Notes: a model not told the origin generated them from the sequence alone. DNA of 64,000 nt from Giesbergeria sp. (GCA_023150295.1 JAKLLE010000005.1:18560-82559), one strand, 5' to 3'. Shown: positions 33,768 to 43,349, numbered from the stretch's first letter. Numbers and translations are program-made.

Positions 33768-36269
33768 ATGCAAGCGAACACATCCATTGTTTACACCTGC
33801 CCCATGCACCCTGAGGTTCGTCAGGATCACCCGGGGCGCTGTCCAAAGTGCAACATGCATTTGGTGCCCGAGGGCGAGGTGTCCCATGGGCACCCGCATG
33901 CCCATCGCAGCCATTCCATGCACCCTTCGGTGCCTGTGCCTGCAAACCCACCAGGCACCACACAGCCGGGGCCGGGCGGCACGATCTACACCTGCCCCAT
34001 GCACCCCGAGGTTCGTCAGGATCACCCGGGGCGCTGTCCAAAGTGCGGCATGCATTTGGTGCCTGAGAGCGAGGTGTCCCATGGGCACTCCCATGAACAC
34101 GTCAGCCACTCCGCGCAACCAGCGGCGCCTGCGCCTGCAAACGCACCAGGCACCACGCCGCCAGAGCCGGGCAGCACGATCTACACCTGCCCCATGCACC
34201 CCGAGGTGCGCCAGGACCACCCCGGCACTTGTCCCAAGTGCGGCATGACGCTGGAGCCCATCATTCCCCTCGACGAGGAAGACAACCACGAACTGCTGGA
34301 CTTCCAGCGTCGCTTCTGGTGGACGCTGCCGCTCACGGTCATCGTGACCATTCTTGCGATGTTCGGCCACCGCCTCGGATGGTTTGACATGCAGGTGCAG
34401 ACATGGGTTGAACTGGCATTGTCGTTACCCGTCGTGTTGTGGACGGGCTGGCCTTTCTTCGCGCGGGGCTGGCAGTCTCTCCTCCATCGCAGTCCCAACA
34501 TGTGGACCTTGATCGGTCTGGGCACAGGCGCGGCTTTCCTCTACAGCCTGGTAGCTACCCTGGCGCCGGACGTATTCCCGGACTCGTTCGTCTCCATGGG
34601 GCGGGTGGCGGTCTACTATGAGGCGGCGGTGGTCATCATTTCGCTGACCATGCTGGGCCAGATCATCGAACTGAAGGCGCGTTCGCAAACCTCTGCGGCG
34701 ATCAAGGCGCTCCTGGGCCTGGCACCCAAGACCGCCCGCCGCATCAACGTGGATGGCAGCGAAGAGGATGTGCCGCTGAACCATGTTCATGTGGGAGATC
34801 TGCTGCGGGTCCGCCCCGGCGAGAAAGTGCCTGTCGACGGTGTGGTTGTCGAGGGCAGCAGCGCTGTCGATGAATCGATGCTGACCGGAGAACCTGTGCC
34901 AGTGACCAAACGCATAGGCGACAAGGTGATCGGCGCCACGCTGAACACTGGTGGCGCCTTGGTGATGCGCTCCGAGAAGGTCGGCGCGGCCACCATGCTG
35001 TCGCAGATCGTTCAGATGGTCGCCAATGCGCAGCGCTCGAAGGCGCCCATGCAGCGTATGGCCGATGTGGTGGCCGGAAAGTTTGTGGTCGTGGTGGTTC
35101 TCATCGCAGTTGCCACGTTCCTGGTTTGGGGGCTGTTCGGCCCGGAGCCCAGCTGGGTTTTTGGGCTGATCAACGCAGTGGCCGTGCTGATCATTGCCTG
35201 CCCCTGTGCGCTGGGCCTGGCTACGCCCATGTCGGTGATGGTGGCTACGGGTCGGGCAGCAACACAGGGCGTGCTGTTCCGAGATGCGGGGGCCATCGAG
35301 AAAATGCGCGAAGTCGATACCTTGATTGTGGACAAGACCGGCACCCTGACCGAAGGCAAACCCGCTTTTGAAAAAGCGGTTGCTGCTCCCGGCCACACCC
35401 CCGACGAAGTGTTGCAGCTGGCTGCCAGCCTGGACCAGGGCAGCGAACATCCGCTGGCCGATGCCATCGTCAATGCCGCTCGCGCACAAGGGCTGGTGCT
35501 GACCAAACCCGATGCGTTTGAATCAGGCAGCGGCATCGGCGTACGCGGCACGATCGATGGCAAGCGCCTGGTTTTGGGCAACTCCGCGTTGATGGAACAG
35601 GAGGGAGTCGCCATCGATGCACTCAGGAGCGACGGCGAGCGCTTGCGCAGCGAAGGCGCCAGTGTGATGCACCTGGCCGTGGATGGCCAACTGGCAGGCA
35701 TCCTGGCCGTGACCGACCCGATCAAGGCGACAACGCTGGAGGCCATCCGAACTTTGCACGCCAGCGGTTTGCGCATTGTCATGGCGACGGGTGATGGCCT
35801 GACCACGGCGAAGGCTGTGGGCGCAAGGCTGGGCATCGACGAAGTGCATGGCGAAGTCAAGCCAGCCGACAAGCTAGCGCTGGTGGAAAAACTCCAGAAG
35901 GAAGGCCACATTGTTGCCATGGCCGGTGATGGCATCAATGACGCGCCAGCGCTGGCCAAAGCCGATGTCGGTGTGGCCATGGGCACCGGTACCGATGTGG
36001 CCATGAACAGCGGCCAGGTCACACTGGTGAAAGGCGATTTGCGCGGCATCACTGCGGCGCGCGACATCTCCATCGACACCGTCCGAAACATGCGCCAGAA
36101 CCTGATGTTCGCCTTTATCTACAACGGCCTGGGTGTGCCTATCGCGGCCGGCGTTCTGTATCCGTTCACCGGGTGGCTGCTGTCCCCCATGATCGCGGCG
36201 CTGGCAATGAGCCTTAGTTCGGCGTCGGTGATATTCAACGCGCTGCGCCTGCGCCAAGGTCACCAATAA
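33768..36269 (+). CDS. copA: Copper-translocating P1B-type ATPase with three heavy-metal-binding modules
   Basis: An 833-residue copper exporter. Instead of HMA domains, the N-terminus carries three YTCPMHPEV..CPKCxM modules at residues 9, 74 and 139, exactly 65 residues apart. The P-type core follows: CPC in TM6 (478-480), phosphorylated D522 in DKTGTLT, SEHPLA and [10 protein letters not shown], and a C-terminal [15 protein letters not shown] typical of Cu(I) ATPases. The start at 33768 has CAGGAG upstream and lies after the -10 element; the track start (33660) would precede the promoter. Cu(I) export to the periplasm is the family role. Confidence 0.94.
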   Translation: MQANTSIVYTCPMHPEVRQDHPGRCPKCNMHLVPEGEVSHGHPHAHRSHSMHPSVPVPANPPGTTQPGPGGTIYTCPMHPEVRQDHPGRCPKCGMHLVPESEVSHGHSHEHVSHSAQPAAPAPANAPGTTPPEPGSTIYTCPMHPEVRQDHPGTCPKCGMTLEPIIPLDEEDNHELLDFQRRFWWTLPLTVIVTILAMFGHRLGWFDMQVQTWVELALSLPVVLWTGWPFFARGWQSLLHRSPNMWTLIGLGTGAAFLYSLVATLAPDVFPDSFVSMGRVAVYYEAAVVIISLTMLGQIIELKARSQTSAAIKALLGLAPKTARRINVDGSEEDVPLNHVHVGDLLRVRPGEKVPVDGVVVEGSSAVDESMLTGEPVPVTKRIGDKVIGATLNTGGALVMRSEKVGAATMLSQIVQMVANAQRSKAPMQRMADVVAGKFVVVVVLIAVATFLVWGLFGPEPSWVFGLINAVAVLIIACPCALGLATPMSVMVATGRAATQGVLFRDAGAIEKMREVDTLIVDKTGTLTEGKPAFEKAVAAPGHTPDEVLQLAASLDQGSEHPLADAIVNAARAQGLVLTKPDAFESGSGIGVRGTIDGKRLVLGNSALMEQEGVAIDALRSDGERLRSEGASVMHLAVDGQLAGILAVTDPIKATTLEAIRTLHASGLRIVMATGDGLTTAKAVGARLGIDEVHGEVKPADKLALVEKLQKEGHIVAMAGDGINDAPALAKADVGVAMGTGTDVAMNSGQVTLVKGDLRGITAARDISIDTVRNMRQNLMFAFIYNGLGVPIAAGVLYPFTGWLLSPMIAALAMSLSSASVIFNALRLRQGHQ
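33792..34250 (+). repeat. 195-bp tandem repeat inside copA
   Basis: The TACACCTGCCCCATGCACC sequence recurs at 33792, 33987 and 34182, a period of exactly 195 bp (65 codons). Copies 1 and 2 are nearly identical over the binding module; copy 3 is more diverged (GTGCGCCAGGACCACCCCGG). The linkers are His- and Pro-rich. It looks like an internal duplication that added binding modules. Confidence 0.9.
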
Positions 36270-36381
36270 CGGGGACTACCCTATCAAGCCTTGGATAACA
36301 CCCAAAAAATATACTGCTGTAACAGAACGATTCTGCTTCTAGAATTTGGAGGCGCAAGTTTCTGCGCGAAAGAGGCCTCCT

Positions 36382-37344
36382 ATGAAATCCGTTCAAAAAG
36401 AAATCGACGAGCGCACCAACCTCACCAGTTCCAACAAGTTTGAACTGCTGCTGTTTCGCCTGGGCACCGACGACGCGCTGGGCCAGTCCGAGCTTTTCGG
36501 CATCAACGTGTTCAAGATCCGCGAGATCGTGGCCATGCCGACCATCACCCCCATCGTGGGCGCCATGGCCCATTCGCTGGGCGTGGTCAACCTGCGCGGC
36601 CAGGTCATCCCGGTGCTGGATCTGCCCGCCATCGTGGGCTGCAAGCCCACCACGGGCCTGAACATCATGCTGGTGACCGAGTACGCACGCACCACCCAGG
36701 CGTTTGCCGTGGAGTCGGTGGAAGACATCGCGCGCCTGGACTGGAACCAGGTGATCTCGGCCGAATCGAGCGGTGCGGGCCACAACCTCGTCACCAGCAT
36801 TGCACGGCTGGACGGCAACACCGACGGCACGCGCCTGGCGCAGGTGCTGGACGTGGAGGCTATTTTGCAAATGGTCTCGCCCGATGAAGACAAACACCAG
36901 GTCGACCCGCAGAAGGTTGGCCCCAAGCTCAAGCTCAAGCCCGGCACCATCATCCTGGCCGCCGACGATTCCTTTGTGGCGCGCTCGCTCATCGAGCAGG
37001 AGCTCAAAGCCCTGCAGGCGCCCTATGAAATGGTCAAGTCCGGCAAGGAGGCCTGGGAGCGTCTCAACGCCCTGGCCCGCACGGCCGAGGCCGAGGGCCT
37101 GAACATCACGGACAAGGTCTGCATGGTGCTGACCGACCTGGAAATGCCCGAGATGGACGGCTTCACCCTTACGCGCAACATCAAGCAGGACGCCCGCCTG
37201 AGCGACCTGCCGGTGGTGATCCACTCGTCCCTGTCAGGCTCGGCCAACGAAGACCATGTGCGCAGCGTGGGCGCCAATGGCTACGTGGCCAAGTTTGTGG
37301 CCGAAGACCTGGCCAACACGATTCGCAGCGTGTTGCCGAAGTAA
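36382..37344 (+). CDS. cheV: Chemotaxis protein CheV (CheW-REC fusion)
   Basis: A 320-residue coupling protein. A CheW domain (about 20-170; FGINVFKIREIVAMPTITPI, GVVNLRGQVIPVLDLP) is followed by a receiver domain (about 185-318) with acceptor Asp near 251 (MVLTDLEMPEMDGF) and the signature HSSLSGSANEDHV. CheV links chemoreceptors to CheA and adapts the signal by phosphorylation. No other chemotaxis genes are near, so it may serve a receptor set encoded elsewhere. The 5' leader can fold so that the AGAGG ribosome site pairs with an upstream GGAGGC. Confidence 0.95.
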   Translation: MKSVQKEIDERTNLTSSNKFELLLFRLGTDDALGQSELFGINVFKIREIVAMPTITPIVGAMAHSLGVVNLRGQVIPVLDLPAIVGCKPTTGLNIMLVTEYARTTQAFAVESVEDIARLDWNQVISAESSGAGHNLVTSIARLDGNTDGTRLAQVLDVEAILQMVSPDEDKHQVDPQKVGPKLKLKPGTIILAADDSFVARSLIEQELKALQAPYEMVKSGKEAWERLNALARTAEAEGLNITDKVCMVLTDLEMPEMDGFTLTRNIKQDARLSDLPVVIHSSLSGSANEDHVRSVGANGYVAKFVAEDLANTIRSVLPK

Positions 37345-37533
37345 GGAACACCCCCCTGTGGCGCCTGCGGCGCCTTCCCCCCTCTCTGCTTCGCTTCGCT
37401 TGCGGAGGGGAGACGCTCCCGGCGCCCGAACTTCACGATACTGGCGGCCCTTGCGCGGGATCCCTGGTGTTGTGCAGCGCCTCTTTCTTCAGACATGCCA
37501 ATGAGCAGGCATGTCAGGTTCGTTCACACCTTC
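37345..37533. other. 189-bp intergenic region with extragenic repeat-like DNA
   Basis: Downstream of cheV: GGCGCCTGCGGCGCC, a CCCCTC..GAGGGG inverted pair around CTTCGCTTCGCTTGC, and a short TGCC..GGCA dyad near the end. This resembles GC-rich extragenic repeats of Comamonadaceae. No gene is seen. Confidence 0.5.
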
Positions 37534-37842
37534 TCACGCGAAGGCGTCAACCAGGCGGCCTACGGTGGCGGGGGTGGGGTTGAAGCGGCTTTGTTGTTGC
37601 AGGCCGGTTTCCAGGCCTGCCAGGGTGCGCTGGGCGGTGTCGGAGCGGCGGTTGGCGGTGTCGGCCTGGCGCGTCAGGCCGTCGGCGCGGGTCTGTTCCT
37701 GGTCTGCGCTGCGCTGCGCCTGCTCGGCGCTTTGTTCCAGGGTGCGTGCCGTGCGCTGGGCCTGGTCGGCCTCGCGGCGGGCGGCCTGCACCTTGAACTG
37801 TGCCTGCGCGGGTACCGCTGCGTTGCTGCCGATGGAGAGCAT
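37534..37842 (-). CDS. Small Ala/Gln-rich coiled-coil protein, unknown
   Basis: A 102-residue protein. The central part (AARREADQAQRTARTLEQSAEQAQRSADQEQTRAD) has the heptad-like Ala/Gln/Arg pattern of a coiled coil; the ends are not (MLSIGSNAAVPAQ at the start, NPTPATVGRLVDAFA at the end). The ATG at 37842 has GGGGGAG upstream; the track ORF is a fused shadow. It follows the equally unknown gene at 37860 by 17 bp, so the two form a small operon. No family recognised. Confidence 0.68.
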   Translation of the reverse strand: MLSIGSNAAVPAQAQFKVQAARREADQAQRTARTLEQSAEQAQRSADQEQTRADGLTRQADTANRRSDTAQRTLAGLETGLQQQSRFNPTPATVGRLVDAFA

Positions 37843-37859
37843 GACGGTCTCCCCCTGCC

Positions 37860-38159
37860 TCACTCGGACAGGTAGGCGCGGCGCACCTGGGCGTTGAGCT
37901 GGGAGCGCTGCTCGCTGCTGGCGCGTTCCGCCTCTGCGACCGTGTCCGGTGCGTTGGACGCAGGCGCTTGTTGTGCCTGCTGTGCCAGCGCCTGGGCGCG
38001 GGGGCTCAGGGTGACGGTGGTTTCGTTGTCGGGCTCGGCAGCGGGCTCGTTCTGCGCAGTGGCGTTGCGGTTGTAGGCCGCGCTGGCGCCGGTGGCCGCC
38101 ACGGCCTGGGGTGCGGCAAAGCGGTTGTCGGCTTGCGGGTTGCGTGCGATGGCGTCCAT
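37860..38159 (-). CDS. Small hypothetical protein, first gene of a two-gene unit
   Basis: A 99-residue low-complexity protein (MDAIARNPQADNRFAAPQAVAATGASAAYNRN...), Ala/Gln rich, with a TVTLSPRAQALAQQAQQ stretch and an Arg/Glu-rich end. The SPxAQAL-type phrase occurs in several flagellar or anti-sigma-like small proteins, but I cannot assign it. The ATG at 38159 has TGGAGG 7 bp upstream; 38192 is an alternative. It is upstream of the coiled-coil gene on the same strand. Confidence 0.62.
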   Translation of the reverse strand: MDAIARNPQADNRFAAPQAVAATGASAAYNRNATAQNEPAAEPDNETTVTLSPRAQALAQQAQQAPASNAPDTVAEAERASSEQRSQLNAQVRRAYLSE

Positions 38160-38246
38160 GGTGGGCCTCCAGAGGGCTGCAATAGCGTCCATCGTCCTGC
38201 AATTGCCGCCAAATGTAAAGGGCGCAGCACGACATCAACCCCCTGC

Positions 38247-38305
38247 ATTTGCTATTATTTTTATAGCTGCCAGCGTTTATCTGTAGTGCGCAAAGTGCCA
38301 AAAAC
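38247..38305 (+). repeat. Dispersed intergenic repeat, copy R5
   Basis: GCTATTATTTTTATAGCTGCCAGCGTTTATC is well preserved; the second hairpin half is diverged. It lies just beyond the 3' end of the patatin-like gene. Confidence 0.75.
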
Positions 38306-38307
38306 AC

Positions 38308-39264
38308 TCATAAAAAAGCACGAATGCGCTGGTCATCAAGCTGGGCCACTGTCTCGCGCCCCAGGGCCGTGAGGGTGAGCGCCGCCGAGCGCGTGGCAAT
38401 GTCGATGCCCAGGCCTGCACGGGCGGGCCAGGGGGCGTCGACGCGCATGTAGCGGTCTTCCAGGCGGTCTTCCATCACGGCGACCACGTGCTGTTGCTGC
38501 ACGGAGATCATGGTCAGAATAAGGCGCCCGTCGTTGAGCCAGCCCACGGCGCCTGCGTCGGCCTCGATCTGGTCGGCAGGCCGGTAGCCCATGGCCGCGG
38601 TGCCCACCGACAACATGCGCACGCGCGAGGGTTTGGCGCCCATGAACAGCTCGGCCTCGTGCAGCGCCACCTGGTCGGGCGCCATGGCAAACAGGCCGCC
38701 GTCGGCGTACAGGGTGTGGCCGATCTGCACGCTGGGGAAGTAGGCCGGCGCCGCGCTGGTGGCCATGGCCACATCGACAGCGCGCACGTCCTCGTCGCCC
38801 AGCGAGGTGTCGGCGTGCGGGGTTTTGAAGACCTTGGTGGCGCAGCGCGACACATCCACCGCCGGGATGACCACCGCGTGCAGCGCGTCGCCCAGCGTGC
38901 GCTCGCCCAGGTGGCGCATGAGTTCCTGGCGCAAGGTGTCGCCCGTGTACTTGGGGCCCAGCACCGAGCGCGTCAGGTCCAGCAGGCGGGTGACGGCGCC
39001 GCTGGGCAGCTTACGCGCCGAGAAGATATCTTCGCCCTTTTCCACAAACAGCTTGACGATCTGGGCCATGGGCACTTCATAGGCCAGCGCCAGCGCCAAC
39101 AGGCCGCCCACCGAGGTGCCTGCGATCAGGTCAAAGCGCCGCCCCAGGGGTTCGCGCACGCGTTCTTCCAGGTCGGCCAGTACCACGGCGGTGTACAGCC
39201 CCAGGTAGCCACCGCCGCTGAGCGAGAGGATGCGAAATTCAGACGTTGCGTTCTTGGTGGCCAT
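38308..39264 (-). CDS. Patatin-like phospholipase
   Basis: A 318-residue lipid acyl hydrolase. The oxyanion-hole motif is SLSGGGYLGLYTAVVL (14-29), the nucleophile is S51 in AGTSVGG and the catalytic aspartate D188 in YADGG, forming the Ser-Asp dyad. The FRILSLSGGGYLGLYTA start resembles the CBASS effector CapV and other patatins. No CD-NTase is present here. It follows the large CheR-GGDEF-EAL gene by 33 bp on the same strand and is probably cotranscribed. The link of a nucleotide-signalling protein with a phospholipase is suggestive but unproven. Confidence 0.9.
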   Translation of the reverse strand: MATKNATSEFRILSLSGGGYLGLYTAVVLADLEERVREPLGRRFDLIAGTSVGGLLALALAYEVPMAQIVKLFVEKGEDIFSARKLPSGAVTRLLDLTRSVLGPKYTGDTLRQELMRHLGERTLGDALHAVVIPAVDVSRCATKVFKTPHADTSLGDEDVRAVDVAMATSAAPAYFPSVQIGHTLYADGGLFAMAPDQVALHEAELFMGAKPSRVRMLSVGTAAMGYRPADQIEADAGAVGWLNDGRLILTMISVQQQHVVAVMEDRLEDRYMRVDAPWPARAGLGIDIATRSAALTLTALGRETVAQLDDQRIRAFL

Positions 39265-39297
39265 GGAACAATCAAAGAAAGAAAACAGCGCGCGCCT

Positions 39298-42200
39298 TCA
39301 CGCCGCTGCCTGGTAGTCGAGCAACCACTGCGCAAAGGCATCCGCCGGCATGGGTTTGGCGTATTGAAAGCCCTGCGCCTCGTGGCAGTGGTACAGGCGA
39401 AGAAAGCGGGCCAGCTCGGCGGTTTCCACGCCCTCGGCAATGACCTTGAGCTTGAGGCTGCGCGCCATGCTGATGATGGCGCGCACGATGGCGGCGTCGT
39501 CCGGGTCGCTGGCAATATCGCGCACAAAGGACTGGTCGATCTTGAGCTTGTCCACCGCAAAGCGCTTGAGGTAGGCCAGGCTGGAGTAGCCCGTGCCAAA
39601 GTCGTCGATCGACAGGCACACGCCCAGGGCCTTGAAGCGGCGCACCTTCTCCAGCACTTCTTCAGCGTCGTCGATCAGCAGCGATTCGGTCAGCTCCAGC
39701 TCCAGGCGCGAGGGCTCCAGGCCCGCATCGGCCAGCGCCTGGGTCACGCTGTGCAACAGGTCGCCGCGCCGGAACTGCACCGCCGAGAGGTTGACCGCCA
39801 TGGTCAGCTCGGGCAACCCGGCCTGCTGCCAGCGCACGGCCTGGGCGCAGGCCTCGCGCAGCACCCATTCGCCCATGGGCACGATGAGGCCGCTTTCTTC
39901 GGCCGTGGCGATGAAACGCCCTGGCGGCAGCAGCTCCTCGGGGCTGCGCTGCCAGCGCACCAGGGCTTCCACACCCACCACCTGGCCGCTGGCCAGGTCG
40001 ATTTGCGGCTGGTAGTGCAGCACGAACTGGCGCTGGTCCAGCGCCCAGTGCAGGGCCGTGCGCAGCTTGAGCTGCTCCAGCGCCTGCGTGTTCATGGCTG
40101 CGGTGTAGAAACGGTAGGTGTTGCGCCCGGCAGCCTTGGCCTGGTACATGGCGGTGTCGGCACGCTGCAGCAGGGCATCGAAGGTGTTGCCGTCGTCCGG
40201 CCACACGGCCACACCCACCGACAGGCTGGCCGCCAGTTCGTGGCCCTCGATCTGGAAGGGCCGCTGCAGCGCCTGCACCACCTGGGTGGCCATGCGGTTG
40301 ACGGCGTCCATGTCTTGCACCCCCGTCAGGGCAATCAGGAACTCGTCCCCGCCCTGGCGGCTGATGGTGTCGGTGTCGCGCACACAGGCGCGCAGGCGCA
40401 GGGCCACCTGTTGCAGCATCTGGTCGCCCACGGGGTGGCCCAGGGTGTCGTTGATGGTCTTGAAGTGGTCCAGGTCCAGGTACAGCAGCGCCACCTTGGT
40501 GCCCGAGTGCTCGGACCAGGCCATCGCCAGCTCAAAGCGGTCGCGGAACAGCACGCGGTTGGGCATGCCGGTGAGCGGGTCGTGGTGCGCCAGAAAGTCG
40601 ATGCGTGCCTGGGCCTCCTTGCGCTCGGTGATGTCCTGGATGAAGGCCAGCACCAGGGGCTCGTTCTCCACATCCACCAGCCCGGCCGAAATGCTCACAT
40701 GGCGGGCATCGCCCGCCTTGCTGCGCCACTGGCATTCGTAGCCGAGCACCGAGCCATGCAGGCGCAGGTCTTCCAGCCAGGCCTCGCGAGCGGCCAAATC
40801 GACCCACAGGCCGATCTCCAGCGTGGTGTGGCCCACCAGATCGTCGCGGGTCCAGCCAAAGAAGGCTTCGTACTTGTCGTTGACTTCAAGGAACAGGCCG
40901 TCGGATGCGCGAGCAATCGACGCCGCCAGCGGGCTGGCCGAGAACGCCACCGTGAAGCGCTTTTCGGTCTCGCGCAGCGCCGTGATGTCCTGCATGGCCC
41001 CGGCCATGGTGACGGGCTGGCCCGACGGGTCGCAGGTGAGCTCCCCCAGGGCCAGACCTGCGCACACATGGCCGTCAGCCCGGCGGAAGCGGAACTCCAC
41101 CTCGTAGGGTTTGCGGTCGTCCAGCGACTTTTGCACCGCCGCCTGCACCTTGGGCTGGTCCTGCGGATCGACATGCTGCATGAACAGCTCGAACGAGGGC
41201 ACCACTTCCCCCGGCGCGTAGCCAAAGCAGGCAAAGGTCTCATCGCTCCAGCGCAGATCGCCGCTTTGCAGGTTCCACTCCCAGTGCCCCACATGCGCCA
41301 GCCGTGCCACCTGCTCCATGCGGCGGCGCTGTTGCACGGGCTCGGTGACGTTGTGGATGAGTTCCAGCTTGCTGATGCTGCCGTCGGCGTTGTGCAGCGG
41401 CATGTCGAACAGCTCGTAGGACTGGCCCTGCGCGTTGGTCCAGTTCCAGTGCACGGTCTTGCCCGCGTACACGTCGGCGTTCTTGCACCAATCGCAGGGG
41501 GACTGGCGGCCATGGAAATACTCGTAGCACTTGCGCCCCTGCACCGGGCCAAACTCCTTCTGCATGGCCGGGTTGATGTACTCGATGGCGTAGCTGGGGT
41601 TGGTGATGTACACCCCGTCGGGCAGCGCGTCCATGATGGCCATCAGGCGCGAGCGGTCGCTGGCAAGCTGGTCGGCCAGATTCTGGATGCGTTTGACCTC
41701 GCTGATGTCGGTCCAGGTCAGCACCACGCCGTCGTCGCTCTTGCCCTCTTCCTTGAAGGGCAGCATGCGCTGGAACACCCAGCGCCCATCGGGCAGGTGC
41801 ACCTCGGCCTCGATGCGTGCGCCCGTGCGCGCGCAGCGGTTCAGGTCGGCCAGAAAGGCCTCTTGCGGCCCCAGGCGGTAGTGGATATCGGCCACGGGCC
41901 GCCCGATGTCGCTGGGCCGCAGGGCCAGGTAGTCCTCCACGCCGGGGCTGATGCGGCGCAGGCACAGCTGGGCATCCAGAAACACGGTGCCGATGTCGGT
42001 GCTGTCGAGCAGGTGGTCGTAATCGCGCGTGAGCGCGGCCAGCTCCTCGTTCTTGGCCTGGAGTTCGCGGTTGAGGGCGTACAGGTCTTCATTGACGGAC
42101 TTGAGCTCCTCGTTGGCGCTTTGCAGTTCCTCGTTGGACGCGGTAAGTTCTTCGTTGCTCAGGTCGATGCGCTCATGGCTGGATTGCAGCTCCACCACCA

Positions 42201-43218
42201 TCTCCTGCAGGCGCTCGCGCGTGGCCTGCAACTCGGCCTGCAGCAGGTGCGCGGGCGGCTCGTCCTTGTCGGCCGCAGCCTCGCCGGGCACACCGGGCAC
42301 GGCCTGGGCGCCCAGGGTGTGAGCGTCGATCACCCGCGCCAGGGCCACGCCCTGCTTGCGGAACAGCTTGGCGCTGCGGTCCAGCGGCGCGAAGGCCGGG
42401 GCGGCCAGCGCATCGATGGTTTCGCTGGCCCCCAGCATCAGAATGCCGTGCGGCCTGAGCGCGAAATGCAGTTGCGACAAGGCCTTGACCTGGGCTTCGG
42501 GCTGCAGGTAGATCAGCAGGTTGCGGCACACGGCCAGGTCGATGCGCGTGAATGGCGGGTCGCTCAGCAGGTTGTGCCGGGCAAACACCACATGGCGGCG
42601 CAGCGAGCCGTCCACGCGCATGGCCCCCTGGCCTTCGCGCACGAAGTAGCGGCCCTGCAGCGCCTCGGGCACAGCGGCCAGCACCTCCTGGTCGTACTGC
42701 CCGCGCGAGGCCACCTCCAGCGCCTGGGCGCCCAGATCGGTGGCAAACACCTTGACGTTGCCGTGGAATCCCATGCGCCCGGCCACGTCCAGCGCCAGCA
42801 TGGCCAGGGTGTAGGCCTCCTGCCCCGTGGCACAGCCTGCGGACCAGATGCGCAGATCCTCGCTGGCCGGGCGCCCGCGCAGCAGGTCGGGCAGCACCAC
42901 CTCGGCCAGGTGGGCAAAGGCTGCCGCGTCGCGGAAGAACTCGGTCACATGGATCAACAGGTCGGCGCACAGGGCCTGGCGTTCGCCCTCGTCGGCCTCC
43001 AGGCGCTGCAGGTACTGCGCGCCCACTTCCACTTGCTCCTGCGCCATGCGGTGGCGCACCCTGCGGGTGAGGGTGGTCGTCTTATAGCCAGAAAAATCGA
43101 CCCCGCAGCGGCGCCGCAGCACATCCACCACGGCGGGCAGCTCCGCCAGGGGCTCCCCGGCGGCAGCCTCTTCATTCCACAGGCTGGGATCGTCCGGGTC
43201 TTTGGCGGTGGGCTCCAT
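39298..43218 (-). CDS. CheR-PAS-GGDEF-EAL multidomain signalling protein
   Basis: A 1306-residue protein. Order: CheR N- and C-domains (about 25-285; WSAGCATGQEAYTLAM is the SAM site), a coiled coil (about 310-395, NEELTASNEELQSANEELKSV), about four PAS domains (400-885), one with a CDWC pair, then GGDEF (about 890-1045) and EAL (about 1050-1300). The GGDEF motif is intact and an I-site RDTD lies five residues before it; the EAL motif (VEALVRW) and DDFGTGYSS are also intact. It may both make and degrade c-di-GMP and methylate receptors. Cytoplasmic: no membrane segment. It precedes the patatin-like gene. Confidence 0.95.
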   Translation of the reverse strand: MEPTAKDPDDPSLWNEEAAAGEPLAELPAVVDVLRRRCGVDFSGYKTTTLTRRVRHRMAQEQVEVGAQYLQRLEADEGERQALCADLLIHVTEFFRDAAAFAHLAEVVLPDLLRGRPASEDLRIWSAGCATGQEAYTLAMLALDVAGRMGFHGNVKVFATDLGAQALEVASRGQYDQEVLAAVPEALQGRYFVREGQGAMRVDGSLRRHVVFARHNLLSDPPFTRIDLAVCRNLLIYLQPEAQVKALSQLHFALRPHGILMLGASETIDALAAPAFAPLDRSAKLFRKQGVALARVIDAHTLGAQAVPGVPGEAAADKDEPPAHLLQAELQATRERLQEMVVELQSSHERIDLSNEELTASNEELQSANEELKSVNEDLYALNRELQAKNEELAALTRDYDHLLDSTDIGTVFLDAQLCLRRISPGVEDYLALRPSDIGRPVADIHYRLGPQEAFLADLNRCARTGARIEAEVHLPDGRWVFQRMLPFKEEGKSDDGVVLTWTDISEVKRIQNLADQLASDRSRLMAIMDALPDGVYITNPSYAIEYINPAMQKEFGPVQGRKCYEYFHGRQSPCDWCKNADVYAGKTVHWNWTNAQGQSYELFDMPLHNADGSISKLELIHNVTEPVQQRRRMEQVARLAHVGHWEWNLQSGDLRWSDETFACFGYAPGEVVPSFELFMQHVDPQDQPKVQAAVQKSLDDRKPYEVEFRFRRADGHVCAGLALGELTCDPSGQPVTMAGAMQDITALRETEKRFTVAFSASPLAASIARASDGLFLEVNDKYEAFFGWTRDDLVGHTTLEIGLWVDLAAREAWLEDLRLHGSVLGYECQWRSKAGDARHVSISAGLVDVENEPLVLAFIQDITERKEAQARIDFLAHHDPLTGMPNRVLFRDRFELAMAWSEHSGTKVALLYLDLDHFKTINDTLGHPVGDQMLQQVALRLRACVRDTDTISRQGGDEFLIALTGVQDMDAVNRMATQVVQALQRPFQIEGHELAASLSVGVAVWPDDGNTFDALLQRADTAMYQAKAAGRNTYRFYTAAMNTQALEQLKLRTALHWALDQRQFVLHYQPQIDLASGQVVGVEALVRWQRSPEELLPPGRFIATAEESGLIVPMGEWVLREACAQAVRWQQAGLPELTMAVNLSAVQFRRGDLLHSVTQALADAGLEPSRLELELTESLLIDDAEEVLEKVRRFKALGVCLSIDDFGTGYSSLAYLKRFAVDKLKIDQSFVRDIASDPDDAAIVRAIISMARSLKLKVIAEGVETAELARFLRLYHCHEAQGFQYAKPMPADAFAQWLLDYQAAA

Positions 43219-43349
43219 GGGCGTGAATTATCGCGGCGCAGGCAGAGCGAACCCGCCCCCAGCCCTCAGGGTTTACTCGGACTTGCACCGCCATGCTCCC
43301 CCACCCCGCCAGTACACTGCGCGCCACAGATTGCGATGAAAGGCCAAGC

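Noticed and set aside
38308-39264. CBASS operon
   Set aside because: The patatin resembles CapV, but no CD-NTase, Cap2/Cap3 or other CBASS gene is adjacent.
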